DNA of 64,000 nucleotides, taken from NCBI RefSeq assembly GCF_017876295.1, contig NZ_JAGINT010000002.1, positions 1,860,001 through 1,924,000 on the forward strand. Direction: 5' to 3'. This stretch comes from Kribbella aluminosa. GTDB lineage: Bacteria; Actinomycetota; Actinomycetes; Propionibacteriales; Kribbellaceae. Of this stretch, positions 9,424 through 17,385 are shown piece by piece. Both the position numbers and the translations under genes were made by a program. The notes under the pieces were generated by a model. That model was not told where the DNA came from and did no database searches. It saw nothing but the letters and a program-made list of their open reading frames with translations. The first letter of the stretch is position 1, and every line of letters starts with the position of its first letter.

Positions 9424-10417
9424 TCAAATCGTCGTCGTCACCGGGGTAGCGGACCCCGATCTGTCTCCTGGTCTCGTCGAGCAGGTCGAGAATCTCGAGG
9501 GTGGCGGCGTGCGGGAGGGCCGGCACTTCGATCAGCCCCGCGCGCAGAGCCCGCATCACTGCGGCTGCTTCATAGTGGTACCCACGGCCATGCGTGGGTA
9601 CGTCGATCCGCTCCGCTCCGGAAGCGGTCGTACGCACGTAGTACTCGGGGTGGTGGAACCGGCTCGGCAGCTGCAGGTTCCCTTCCGGGCCGCTGATCGC
9701 CGCGACCCACGGATTCTGCGAGCGCAGCCCGCAGGTCAGGGCGGCGACCGCGCCGGAGTCGTACCGCCAGGCCATCGCGACGTTCAGGTCGACGCCGTCG
9801 TCGTTGAGTGCGCCGACCGCCTTCACCTCCGCGGGGCGGCCCAACGCCATGTAGGCGAAGGTCATCGGGTAGATGCCGCCGTCCATCAGCGAGCCTCCCC
9901 CGAGCGCCGGGTCGAGCAGGCGAACCGGCAACGAAGCTTTGTGGAACGCGAAATCAGCAGTGACCTGCTGCGGCTCACCGATCACCCCGCTCCGCAGATC
10001 GTTGAAGAGCGCTTGAATGACGGGATCGGTACGCATCCACATCGCCTCGGCGAACAAGGTGTTGTGCTCGACCGCGACCGCGACCAGGTCCCGAGCCTGG
10101 GCGGCGGTGAGCGTCACCGGCTTCTCGCACAGTACGGCGATGCCGGCCTGCAACGCGGTCCGGGCGATCGGGTAGTGCTGCGGGTGCGGCGTACCGATGT
10201 AGATCACGTCGACTTCGCCGGAGTCGATCAGCCGGCGGTAGTCGTCGTACGCGTGCGGGATGCCGAACTCGGCGGCGAACTTGTCCGCGCTCTGCCGCGA
10301 ACGGGACGCGACCGCGGTGACGACGGCGTCGTCCGCCAGCAACCCCAGGTCCTGGGTGAACTGGGTCGAAATGTTGCCGGTCGCAACGATTCCCCACCTG
10401 ACGCGATCTATACCCAC
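9416..10417 (-). CDS. Gfo/Idh/MocA-family NAD(P)-dependent oxidoreductase
   Basis: A 333-residue sugar-type dehydrogenase. The Rossmann start RWGIVATGNISTQF and the classic EKPVTLTAAQA dinucleotide/catalytic segment (Lys of EKP at about residue 107) identify the family. The C-terminal alpha/beta domain includes GGGSLMDGGIYPMTFAYMALG. The start is GTG 10417, overlapping the amidase end by 10 bases. The substrate is unknown. Its position between an amidase and otsA suggests the operon processes a sugar or sugar-amide; this is inference. Confidence 0.92.
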   Translation of the reverse strand: MGIDRVRWGIVATGNISTQFTQDLGLLADDAVVTAVASRSRQSADKFAAEFGIPHAYDDYRRLIDSGEVDVIYIGTPHPQHYPIARTALQAGIAVLCEKPVTLTAAQARDLVAVAVEHNTLFAEAMWMRTDPVIQALFNDLRSGVIGEPQQVTADFAFHKASLPVRLLDPALGGGSLMDGGIYPMTFAYMALGRPAEVKAVGALNDDGVDLNVAMAWRYDSGAVAALTCGLRSQNPWVAAISGPEGNLQLPSRFHHPEYYVRTTASGAERIDVPTHGRGYHYEAAAVMRALRAGLIEVPALPHAATLEILDLLDETRRQIGVRYPGDDDDLSG

Positions 10418-11811
10418 TGTCTGAACTCCGGGGTCGGGAACGGTCCGTCTGCTGCGATTCTCGCGGTTTCGAAGGCGTGAGCCAAGCGAATGAGCGTGAC
10501 CTCACTCCGCGCCGTACCGCTGATGGTCAGCCCGACCGGGAGTCCGGAGACCAGACCGGACGGGACCGAGAGCAGCGGGTAGCCGGCCAGCGCGGCGTGC
10601 GACGAGGAGCTGCCCATCACGTGGTCACCGTTCACCAGGTCGATCGTCCAGGCCGGCTGGTACGACGGGCTCACCAGTGCGTCGAGCTGGTGGTCGCGGA
10701 GCAGGTTGTCGATACCGTCCCGGCCGGCGCGCAGCGCGGTCAGGCGAGCAGCGACGTATACGGGGGAGTCGAGACCGCCGGTCGCGGCAGCACGTTCGAA
10801 CAGCTCCTGGCCGAACCACTGCAGCTCCTGGTCCGCATGCTCCTTGTTGAAGGCTATGAGGTCGTCCAGGTTGCGCGGGCCGCCAGGGGCACGCGTAGCG
10901 AGGTACGCGGCCATGTCGCCCTTCAGCTCGTGTGAGAGCACGTGGAGCTGGTCCTCGTCACCCCCTGGCGTCGGCAACGACAAGTGGTCGACCAGCGTCG
11001 CTCCGCACTGGCTGAGCAGGTCCAGCGCCCTCTCGGTGACCTGGTCGAGCCCCTTCGAGTAGCCCCACAGGGGACCACGCGGTACGCCGATACGCAGGTT
11101 GCCGAGGTCAGTGCCGCGACAGGCCTCGCTGTAGTCGAGCTGACCACTTGTCAGCACCGTGAGCAGCGCGGCGGTCTGCCTTACGGTCCGCGTCATCGGT
11201 CCGGCGGTGTCCTGCGAGTGGGAGATCGGGACGATGCCCTGCTGCGAGATGAGGCCGACCGTGGGCTTCAGGCCGACCACGCCGTTCAGGGCGGCCGGGC
11301 AGACGATCGACCCGCTGGTCTCGGTGCCGATCGCGTAGTCCGCGAGGCCCGCCGCGACCGCCGCGCCGGAGCCGGAGGAGGAGCCGCCGGGCGAGCGGTT
11401 CAACGCGTACGGGTTCCGGGTGAGGCCGCCGTACGCGCTCCAGCCGGAGGAGGACGCCGAGCCGCGGAAGTTCGCCCACTCGCTCAGGTTGGTCTTCGCC
11501 AGGATCACGCAGCCGGCCTCGCGCAACCGGCGTACCAGTGGAGCGTCCTGCGGCGGGGGCGGCTGCTCGGCCAGCGCCAGCGAACCGGCCGTGGTCGGCA
11601 GGTCCGCGGTGTCGATGTTGTCCTTGACCAGCACCGGTACGCCGTGCAGCGGGCCGCGGACCCGCCCGTCGTCACGTTCGGTGTCGAGTCGGGCGGCGTC
11701 GGTGAGCGCGGCGGGGTTCGGCGTGCAGATGGCGTTGACCGACGGGTCGACATCCCGAATCCGCCCCTGCAGCTCCTCCACCAGCGCCACGCTGGAGTCG
11801 GTTGAGCTCAC
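10408..11811 (-). CDS. Amidase signature family protein
   Basis: An amidohydrolase with the Ser-Ser-Lys triad. The catalytic Lys is in VPVLVKDNIDT, the signature is GGSSSGSGAAVAAGLADYAIG, and TSGSIVCPAALNG carries the nucleophile region. About 467 residues from the GTG at 11811 (VSSTDSSVALVEELQ) agrees with the family. An in-frame upstream ATG at 11919 would overlap the divergent promoter and add an atypical leader, so the GTG is preferred. It is the first gene of the overlapping operon amidase, oxidoreductase, otsA, kinase. The substrate is unknown. Confidence 0.9.
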   Translation of the reverse strand: MSSTDSSVALVEELQGRIRDVDPSVNAICTPNPAALTDAARLDTERDDGRVRGPLHGVPVLVKDNIDTADLPTTAGSLALAEQPPPPQDAPLVRRLREAGCVILAKTNLSEWANFRGSASSSGWSAYGGLTRNPYALNRSPGGSSSGSGAAVAAGLADYAIGTETSGSIVCPAALNGVVGLKPTVGLISQQGIVPISHSQDTAGPMTRTVRQTAALLTVLTSGQLDYSEACRGTDLGNLRIGVPRGPLWGYSKGLDQVTERALDLLSQCGATLVDHLSLPTPGGDEDQLHVLSHELKGDMAAYLATRAPGGPRNLDDLIAFNKEHADQELQWFGQELFERAAATGGLDSPVYVAARLTALRAGRDGIDNLLRDHQLDALVSPSYQPAWTIDLVNGDHVMGSSSSHAALAGYPLLSVPSGLVSGLPVGLTISGTARSEVTLIRLAHAFETARIAADGPFPTPEFRQWV

Positions 11812-11959
11812 GGGAAAGATCCTGCCAGAGTTGGGACCGTCCGGTTGCCTCGTCAGCGACACGCTTCGTGTCGGTCCTCGGTGAATGACATTGCTGTTGT
11901 TCAACACGTACAGTGGCACGCGGACGGACGATCACCGACCGCACAGGAGTCACCAGCAG

Positions 11960-12268
11960 ATGGACAGCGCCAACGCCAGCTCTTCCGGCCCCGCCGAAGC
12001 TGCGCCGCCGGTCATCGCCGGGCTCTCCGAGAGGGACGGCCTGATCCTCGCCTTCGAGCGGCACTGGTGGAAGTACGCCGGTGCCAAGGAGCAGGCGATC
12101 CGGGACCAGTTCCAGATGTCCGCGACCCGGTACTACCAGGTCCTGAACGCGCTCATCGACCGGCCCGAGGCTCTCGCGCACGACCCGCTGCTGGTCAAGC
12201 GCCTGCGCCGGCTCCGCGCCGCCCGCCAGCGCGCCCGCTCCGCACGCCGACTGGGCATCGAGGTCTGA
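11960..12268 (+). CDS. DUF3263 small HTH-like protein
   Basis: A 102-residue actinobacterial protein of the DUF3263 family: LSERDGLILAFERHWWKYAGAKEQAIRDQF, then SATRYYQVLNALIDRPEAL. The basic C-terminus (LRRLRAARQRARSARRLG) and the helix-turn-helix-like middle suggest nucleic-acid binding. An aggag 10 bases upstream supports ATG 11960 over an ATG at 11885. The LytR_C gene follows after two bases, as is common for this pair in actinobacteria. Its function is not established. Confidence 0.88.
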   Translation: MDSANASSSGPAEAAPPVIAGLSERDGLILAFERHWWKYAGAKEQAIRDQFQMSATRYYQVLNALIDRPEALAHDPLLVKRLRRLRAARQRARSARRLGIEV

Positions 12269-12270
12269 CC

Positions 12271-12927
12271 ATGTTCCGCCGCCTCAGGGCGTGCCTTACT
12301 GCCCCACGTCCGCGGGGCGAGCAGGGGCAGGTGCTCTCGTCGCTCGTCGCGGTCGCCGCCGTGGTCGCGATCGTGGCCGGGTTGCTGGTGCTGTTCGGCA
12401 CCCGCGGGAACGACAGCAAGGCCGGCGAGAAGCCGGTCGCCGCGAGTACGACGTCCAAGAAGCCGTCGGCCGGGCCGTCGACGGTCGGGGCCAGCGTGCC
12501 GCGACCGTCCGAGAAGCCCACGCAACCTCCGGCGGCCACCGAGCCGACCAGTGCGCCGACCACCCCGCCGACCGTTCAGCAGACTCAGCCTTCGTCGACC
12601 GAGCCGCCGACAACCACTCAGCCGACCCAGCCGGTGACGATCCCGGCCGAGGAACGGCCGGCGATCGAGGTGTACAACAACACCCCGCGCAAGGGCCTCG
12701 CCGACTCGGTCGCGAGCCGGGCCCGGCAGGCCGGCTGGACCGTGTCCGGCTCGCCGGACAACTGGCACGGCAAGGTCGTCGAGAGCACCGTGTACTACCC
12801 GCCCGGCATGCTCGCCGCCGCCAACCAACTCGCCCACGACCTCGGTGTCGGCCGGTCCAAGGGCGCCCTGGACAACATGAAGAAGGACCGCCTGACCGTG
12901 ATCCTCACCTCGGACTACGCGGGTTGA
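12271..12927 (+). CDS. LytR C-terminal domain membrane protein
   Basis: A 218-residue protein with a short cytosolic start, one transmembrane helix at about 22-43 (LSSLVAVAAVVAIVAGLLVLF), and a long Thr/Pro/Ser-rich wall-spanning linker (55-128). The extracellular LytR_C domain follows from about 130 (IEVYNNTPRKGLADSVASRARQAGW ... VYYPPGMLAAANQLA). The domain accompanies LytR-CpsA-Psr envelope ligases; here it stands alone. It is translated from ATG 12271, two bases after the DUF3263 stop, so the pair is probably one operon. Confidence 0.85.
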   Translation: MFRRLRACLTAPRPRGEQGQVLSSLVAVAAVVAIVAGLLVLFGTRGNDSKAGEKPVAASTTSKKPSAGPSTVGASVPRPSEKPTQPPAATEPTSAPTTPPTVQQTQPSSTEPPTTTQPTQPVTIPAEERPAIEVYNNTPRKGLADSVASRARQAGWTVSGSPDNWHGKVVESTVYYPPGMLAAANQLAHDLGVGRSKGALDNMKKDRLTVILTSDYAG

Positions 12928-12934
12928 TGGCGCG

Positions 12935-13769
12935 ATGAGCACTCCGGTCCTGCAGACCGACGCCGGCCGCGACGGCTGGGAAGCCATCGTCACCGACCCG
13001 GCGAGCGCGGTGATCGCGACCGACTTCGACGGCGTCCTCTCGCCGCTGGTCGAGGACCCGGCGAGGTCCCGCCCGGTCGACGGCGCCCTGGACGCGCTCG
13101 CCCGGCTGGCGAAGTCCGTGAACCAGGTCGCGATCGTCACCGGCCGGCCCGCACTGGTCGCCACCGAGCTGTCCGGCGTCAGCGGCCACCCGGGCCCTCG
13201 GGCGGCTCGTCGTACTCGGGCACTACGGCCTGGAGCGCTGGGACGCGACGACCGGCAGGGTGACCAGCGCGCCGGTGCCCGCGGGCGTGGCGACGGCCCG
13301 CGACCGGTTGCCCGGTCTGCTCCGCGAAGCCGGCGTACCGGATGCGTTCGTGGAGGACAAGGACAGCTCGCTGGCCGTGCACACCCGTCGGCTGGACGAT
13401 CCTTCGGGTTCGTTCGAGCTGTTGCGCGGGCCGTTGACAGCGCTCGCCGCGGAGACCGAGCTGCGGCTGGAGCCCGGCAACCTGGTCCTCGAACTGCGAC
13501 CGCCCGGTATCGACAAGGGCGTCGCGATCCACGGCCTGCTCGAGTCCACCGGCGCCCGGTCGATCCTGTACGCCGGTGACGACCTGGGCGACCTGGCCGC
13601 GTTCCGGGCGATCCAGGCGCGGCGGGCCGACGGGCTGTCCGCCGTACTGCTGGCCACCCGGTCCTCGAACGCGACCGAGCTGATCGACGCCGCGGACATC
13701 GTCGTCGACGACCCGAGCGGCGTGGTGACCGTCCTCACGGCCCTTTCGGACGCGATCGCAGCCCGCTGA
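12935..13769 (+). pseudogene. otsB: Trehalose-6-phosphate phosphatase with a one-base frameshift
   Basis: OtsB dephosphorylates trehalose-6-phosphate. The first frame (ATG 12935) carries the HAD nucleophile motif IATDFDGVLSPLVEDP and IVTGRP. At 13193-13199 the family sequence continues only in the next frame: LGRLVVLGHYGLERWD, then GIDKGVAIHGLL and the motif IV region YAGDDLGDLAAF, ending at 13769. One extra C in the run gggccctc at 13195-13197 explains the break exactly. Either the gene is inactivated or the base is a sequencing error. It lies 7 bases after the LytR_C gene. Confidence 0.85.
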
Positions 13770-14202
13770 ACGCCTGCGTCACGGTCCGCCCGAGCGGCTG
13801 GACCGGATGCTCGACGTACCCGCCGTCCTTCAGATTCGCGAGCCGCTCGAACGGGTTCCGGGACGCCGGGTCGCCGGTGAGCAGGAACGAGACGACGACG
13901 CCGACGACGTACAGCGGCAGCATCGGCAGGCCGAGCAGACAGAAGTACTGCCACGAGTGCCGCTCTTCGTGCCGCACGAGCCTGGCGTCGTCGAAGTACG
14001 AGCGGTCGTGCTTGCTGAGAATCACATTCCCGATCGTGAACGCCCCCGCCACCGGAAAACCCAGCCGGTACCCGTTGGCGAAGAACAACCCCCGAGGCCC
14101 CCGGCTGAACTCAGCCCGCCCGACCACCCCGACCAGCCCACCGGCAAGCGTGGACAAATTGAGAAAGTTCCCCACCAACTTCACCCACTGCCAGCCACTC
14201 AT
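13735..14202 (-). CDS. Membrane protein with HEERH zincin-like motif
   Basis: About 155 residues from the ATG at 14202 (MSGWQWVKLVGNFLNLSTL). The sequence has amphipathic or hydrophobic stretches around residues 8-25 and 45-60, then LVRHEERHSWQYFCLLGLP followed by a strong transmembrane helix (MLPLYVVGVVVSFLLTG). The HEERH pattern fits the HExxH metal-binding consensus of zinc peptidases, adjacent to a helix as in membrane proteases, but no third ligand is obvious. The 3' end overlaps the end of otsB by 35 bases tail-to-tail. The family is not recognised. Confidence 0.65.
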   Translation of the reverse strand: MSGWQWVKLVGNFLNLSTLAGGLVGVVGRAEFSRGPRGLFFANGYRLGFPVAGAFTIGNVILSKHDRSYFDDARLVRHEERHSWQYFCLLGLPMLPLYVVGVVVSFLLTGDPASRNPFERLANLKDGGYVEHPVQPLGRTVTQAFSGLRSRPKGP

Positions 14203-14424
14203 GCCGCTCAGTATCGAGCGGATGTCCCAATGTCTCAATTCTTAGGACATGGCCCGCGACAGGTTGATCGGACGTCGGCGACGTGACGGGCCGCTTGCCC
14301 CGCGGTGTTCCTGCATGCAGGCAAACTCTGAAAACTGGGCCGAAACGCCCTCAACACGTGGGTTTTGCCTGCGTGGCGGTCCAGCCGGCCGCGGATTGTC
14401 GGTGGGGTGGGTAACACTTGGGCG

Positions 14425-15369
14425 GTGAGTTCGGTGGTGCGGGTCTGGCGTCCGGGGCGGGTGGTGGACCCGCAGTCGGTGATCGGTGGGTTGCGGAAGG
14501 GGCCCGGGGATCCGGCGTACGTGTTCGACCCGGGGCGGCGGACCGTGTGGCGGGCTACGCGGACGCCTGCGGGGCCGGTGCTGTTGCGGTTGACGCCGTA
14601 CGCCGGGGCTGTCGAGGCGGAGGCGTGGGGACCGGGTGCCGAGTGGGCGTTGGACGGCGTACCGGAGTTGCTGGGGGACGGGGACAGCTGGGACGGGTTC
14701 GAGCCGCTGCCGGAGCACCGGGTGCTGGTGGACGCGGCGCGGCGGTTCCCGGACGTGCGGGTGCCGCGGTCGCGGGCGGTGTTCGAGGCGATGGCGGCGG
14801 CCGGGATCGAGCAGGTGGTGACCGGCAAGGAGGCGTTCCGCGCGTGGCGGCTGCTGCTGCGCGAGTACGGCGAGCCCGCGCCGGGGCCTCATGAGCAGGG
14901 CAACCGGGTGATGATGGTGCCGCCGGCGCCGGAGGAGTGGCGGCTGATCCCGTCGTGGCAGTTCCTGCGGGCCGGGGTCGAGAGCAGGCGGTCGCGGGTG
15001 GTGCTGACGGCGGCGTCCCGGGCGGGCGCTCTGGAGCGGACGCTCGAGCTGACCGACGGCGCGGAGATCGAGCGGCGGCTGCGGTCGCTGCCCGGGGTGG
15101 GCGTGTGGACGGCGGCCGAAGTACGGCAGCGCGCCCACGGGGACGCGGACGCGTTCTCGTTCGCGGACTACCACGTGTCCCGGAATGTGTCGTACGCCCT
15201 GATCGGCGAGGAACTGGACGACGACGGCTGCGCCGAACTGATCGAGCCGTACCGCGGCCACCGCTTCCGCGTCCAGCGCCTGATAGAGCTCACCGGCATC
15301 GGCCACCCCCGCTTCGGCCCCCGCAAATCACTCCCCACCCACACCCCGGGAGCGACCCACCGCTTGTGA
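14425..15369 (+). CDS. DNA-3-methyladenine glycosylase, AlkA-like HhH-GPD protein
   Basis: A base-excision repair glycosylase of the HhH-GPD superfamily. The hairpin-helix-hairpin and Gly/Pro-Asp region is LRSLPGVGVWTAAEVRQRAHGDADAFSFADYHVSRNV, where the Asp of ADYH is the expected catalytic residue. About 314 residues from the GTG at 14425 match actinobacterial AlkA-like proteins; GTG 14413 or TTG 14365 are alternatives. There is no iron-sulfur cysteine cluster. The 220 bp upstream hold a 9-bp inverted repeat (GCAGGCAAA at 14317, TTTGCCTGC at 14364) that might be regulatory. Confidence 0.85.
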   Translation: MSSVVRVWRPGRVVDPQSVIGGLRKGPGDPAYVFDPGRRTVWRATRTPAGPVLLRLTPYAGAVEAEAWGPGAEWALDGVPELLGDGDSWDGFEPLPEHRVLVDAARRFPDVRVPRSRAVFEAMAAAGIEQVVTGKEAFRAWRLLLREYGEPAPGPHEQGNRVMMVPPAPEEWRLIPSWQFLRAGVESRRSRVVLTAASRAGALERTLELTDGAEIERRLRSLPGVGVWTAAEVRQRAHGDADAFSFADYHVSRNVSYALIGEELDDDGCAELIEPYRGHRFRVQRLIELTGIGHPRFGPRKSLPTHTPGATHRL

Positions 15370-15434
15370 GATCGCGTGTCTCGAATGATGGGATCACAGG
15401 ACACAATATGGACCCGATTGGGTAATCTCGGGGG

Positions 15435-15575
15435 AGCTCATCCAGAGGGACTGAGGGAAACGGCCCGTTGACGTCCCGGCAACCCTCCCCGTCGAGACCC
15501 CGTCCGGGGCGCTCAGCGAGGGACCGGTGCCAAATCCGTCCCACGCCGAGATCCGGCGCCCGGGGAAGATGAGAG
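15435..15575 (+). promoter_or_regulatory. SAM-I (S-box) riboswitch
   Basis: The conserved S-box core is present in order: ctcatccagaggg (P1/P2), ctgagggaaacggcccgttga, cccggcaacc, then ggtgccaaatcc and gggaagatgag. P1 is formed by CTCATC (15437-15442) with GATGAG (15568-15573). The ribosome site gagagggg begins at the end of P1. Two alternatives involve the start region: GAGG-GGAA-CCTC (15573-15584), which hides the ribosome site, and ATGAG (15569-15573) with CTCAT (15586-15590), which would hide the start codon and exclude P1. Control is therefore probably translational. SAM-I aptamers normally repress methionine and sulfur genes when SAM is abundant. Confidence 0.94.
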
Positions 15576-15588
15576 GGGAACCTCACTC

Positions 15589-16848
15589 ATGAGCCTGACC
15601 GCCACCCACACGATCCGTGAAGGTGCCTTCGGCAACGGTACGCACCTGAGCTGTCGCGCCTGTGGGGCGAAGTCGCCGCTCGGTCCGTTCTACGCCTGTA
15701 TGGAGTGTTTCGGTCCGCTCGAGGTCGGATACGAGTACCCGACGATCACCCGCGAGCAGATCGAGGCCGGCCCGAAGAACATCTGGCGCTACCAGCCGCT
15801 GCTCCCCGTCCCGGTCGATGTGGCGAGCTTCCCGAACACCGAGCCCGGCTACACCCGGCTCGTCGACGCGCAGAATCTCGCCCGTGAACTCGGGCTCAAG
15901 AAGCTCTGGGTGAAGGACGACTCCGGCAACCCGACCCACTCCTTCAAGGACCGGGTGGTTGCCTCGGCGCTCAGCGCGACCCGCGAGCTGGGTATGAAGG
16001 TGTTCGCCTGCCCCTCCACCGGCAACCTCGCGAACGCCGTCGCCGCGGCCGCCGCCCGGGCCGGCATCCGCTCGGTGGTCTTCATCCCGAAGGACCTCGA
16101 GCGGCCCAAGATCATCACCACCGCCGTGTACGGCGGGACGCTGGTCGCCGTCGACGGCAACTACGACGACGTGAACAAGCTGGCCTCCGAGATCGCCGGC
16201 GAGGAGGAGGGCTGGGCGTTCGTCAACGTCAACGTCCGCCCGTACTACTCCGAAGGCTCCAAGACGCTCGCCTTCGAGATCGCCGAGCAGCTCGGCTGGC
16301 GGCTGCCGCAGCAGATCGTGATCCCGGTCGCGTCCGGCTCGCAGCTGACCAAGATCGACAAGGGCTTCACCGAGCTCGGCAAGCTCGGGCTGGTCGACGC
16401 CACCGACTACAAGGTGTACGGCGCGCAGGCGACCGGGTGCTCGCCGATCGCGCAGGCGTTCCGCGACGGCCACGACGTGGTCAAGCCGGTGAAGCCGGAC
16501 ACGATCGCGAAGTCGCTGGCGATCGGCAACCCGGCCGACGGGCCGTACGTGCTGGACGTGGCCCGCCGTACCGGTGGCGCGATCGAGGACGTCAGCGACG
16601 AAGAGGTCGTCGAGGGTATCCAGCTGCTGGCCCGGACCGAGGGCATCTTCGCCGAGACCGCGGGCGGGGTGACGGTCGCGACGCTGCGGAAGCTGATCGC
16701 CACCGGGCAGCTCGACCCCGAGGCCGAGACGGTGATCATCAACTCCGGCGACGGGCTGAAGACGCTCGACGCCGTGGCCGACCGGGTCGGCCCCAAGGTG
16801 ACCATTCCCGCGTCGTACGACGCCTTCGTGAAGGCAGGCCTGCAGTGA
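15589..16848 (+). CDS. Threonine synthase-like PLP enzyme; probable O-phosphohomoserine sulfhydrylase (MetM type)
   Basis: A 419-residue fold-type II PLP enzyme. An N-terminal zinc ribbon has C22, C25, C37 and C40, and the PLP lysine is K120 in NPTHSFKDRV. The phosphate-binding STGNLANAVAA segment and the body match threonine synthase, which acts on O-phosphohomoserine. Two context features argue against ordinary threonine synthesis: a SAM-I riboswitch immediately upstream, and a downstream MoaD-like carrier overlapping by four bases. I recall reports that in Streptomyces a ThrC homologue with a ubiquitin-like carrier makes homocysteine from O-phosphohomoserine. Mycobacterial CysM/CysO is a known analogue for cysteine. 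The assignment is strong as a family, moderate as a reaction. Confidence 0.85.
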   Translation: MSLTATHTIREGAFGNGTHLSCRACGAKSPLGPFYACMECFGPLEVGYEYPTITREQIEAGPKNIWRYQPLLPVPVDVASFPNTEPGYTRLVDAQNLARELGLKKLWVKDDSGNPTHSFKDRVVASALSATRELGMKVFACPSTGNLANAVAAAAARAGIRSVVFIPKDLERPKIITTAVYGGTLVAVDGNYDDVNKLASEIAGEEEGWAFVNVNVRPYYSEGSKTLAFEIAEQLGWRLPQQIVIPVASGSQLTKIDKGFTELGKLGLVDATDYKVYGAQATGCSPIAQAFRDGHDVVKPVKPDTIAKSLAIGNPADGPYVLDVARRTGGAIEDVSDEEVVEGIQLLARTEGIFAETAGGVTVATLRKLIATGQLDPEAETVIINSGDGLKTLDAVADRVGPKVTIPASYDAFVKAGLQ

Positions 16849-17120
16849 GTGTGAGCGTTCGGGTTCCGACCATCCTGCGTCCGTACACCAAGGGCGTGTC
16901 CGAAGTGTCCGCGGAGGGCTCGACGCTGACGGAGGTGCTCGACTCGCTGGACACGTCGTACCCGGGGATCAAGGGCCGCGTCCTGGACGAGTCCGGCGAA
17001 CTGCGCCGCTTCGTCAACGTGTACGTCGACGACGACGACGTACGCTTCGCCGAAGGCCTCCAGACCTCCATCAAGGACGGCGGCCAGGTCTCGATCATCC
17101 CCGCAGTCGCCGGCGGCTGA
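16845..17120 (+). CDS. MoaD/ThiS-like sulfur-carrier protein (MetO/CysO type)
   Basis: A 91-residue beta-grasp protein ending in Gly-Gly (SIIPAVAGG), the residue pair that is adenylated and converted to a thiocarboxylate in MoaD, ThiS and CysO. The segments RRFVNVYVDDDDVRF and GQVSIIPAVAGG fit the family. GTG 16845 overlaps the TGA of the ThrC-like gene (GTGA), implying translational coupling; GTG 16851 is an alternative. Coupling to a SAM-riboswitch-controlled PLP enzyme suggests it donates sulfur for homocysteine formation. The activating MoeB-like enzyme and any C-terminal protease are not in the window. Confidence 0.9.
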   Translation: MSVSVRVPTILRPYTKGVSEVSAEGSTLTEVLDSLDTSYPGIKGRVLDESGELRRFVNVYVDDDDVRFAEGLQTSIKDGGQVSIIPAVAGG

Positions 17121-17127
17121 TCCGCTG

Positions 17128-17160
17128 CCCGGTTCCGGGCGTCGTTCGTCCGGAACCGGG
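17128..17160 (+). terminator. Hairpin after the sulfur-carrier gene
   Basis: CCCGGTTCCGG and CCGGAACCGGG form a perfect 11-bp stem with an 11-base loop, 8 bases after the carrier stop. There is no strong T run, as often in high-GC actinobacteria. It probably ends the riboswitch transcript. Confidence 0.7.
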
Positions 17161-17385
17161 TCTATCGTCGCCCGGTATGGCGATCAAGTGGACGATCGGC
17201 GGGGATGCGACCGAACCGCTGCGGCTGGCCGAGGGGCAACGAGTTCTGCATCGGCTGATCCGCCGTCCCTGCGTTGAGTCGTGGATTGGGGTTGTGAGAT
17301 CGGGGTTTTCGGCGCCGAATTCCACGATTCGCGGATGCGGGTGGGAACCAATTGCCACGAGTCGGCGGGGCTTTAGGATTCGGGG
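17161..17385 (+). other. Intergenic stretch with a short unassigned ORF start
   Basis: After the hairpin there is an ATG at 17177 opening MAIKWTIGGDATEPLRLAEG and continuing into the alcohol dehydrogenase start in another frame. The first residues faintly resemble the N-terminus of an NCS2 purine/uracil permease, but no membrane helices follow. It may be a truncated gene start or chance. Nothing else is seen. Confidence 0.2.

Noticed and set aside
6667..9696. Very long plus-strand open frame across the FGGY kinase and otsA
   Set aside because: It is antisense to two clearly conserved genes and is Arg/Pro/Ser-rich without motifs, a product of high GC.
15589..16848. Plain threonine synthase (thrC) annotation
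   Set aside because: The fold fits, but the SAM riboswitch and the overlapping sulfur carrier make ordinary threonine synthesis unlikely. Kept only as an alternative.
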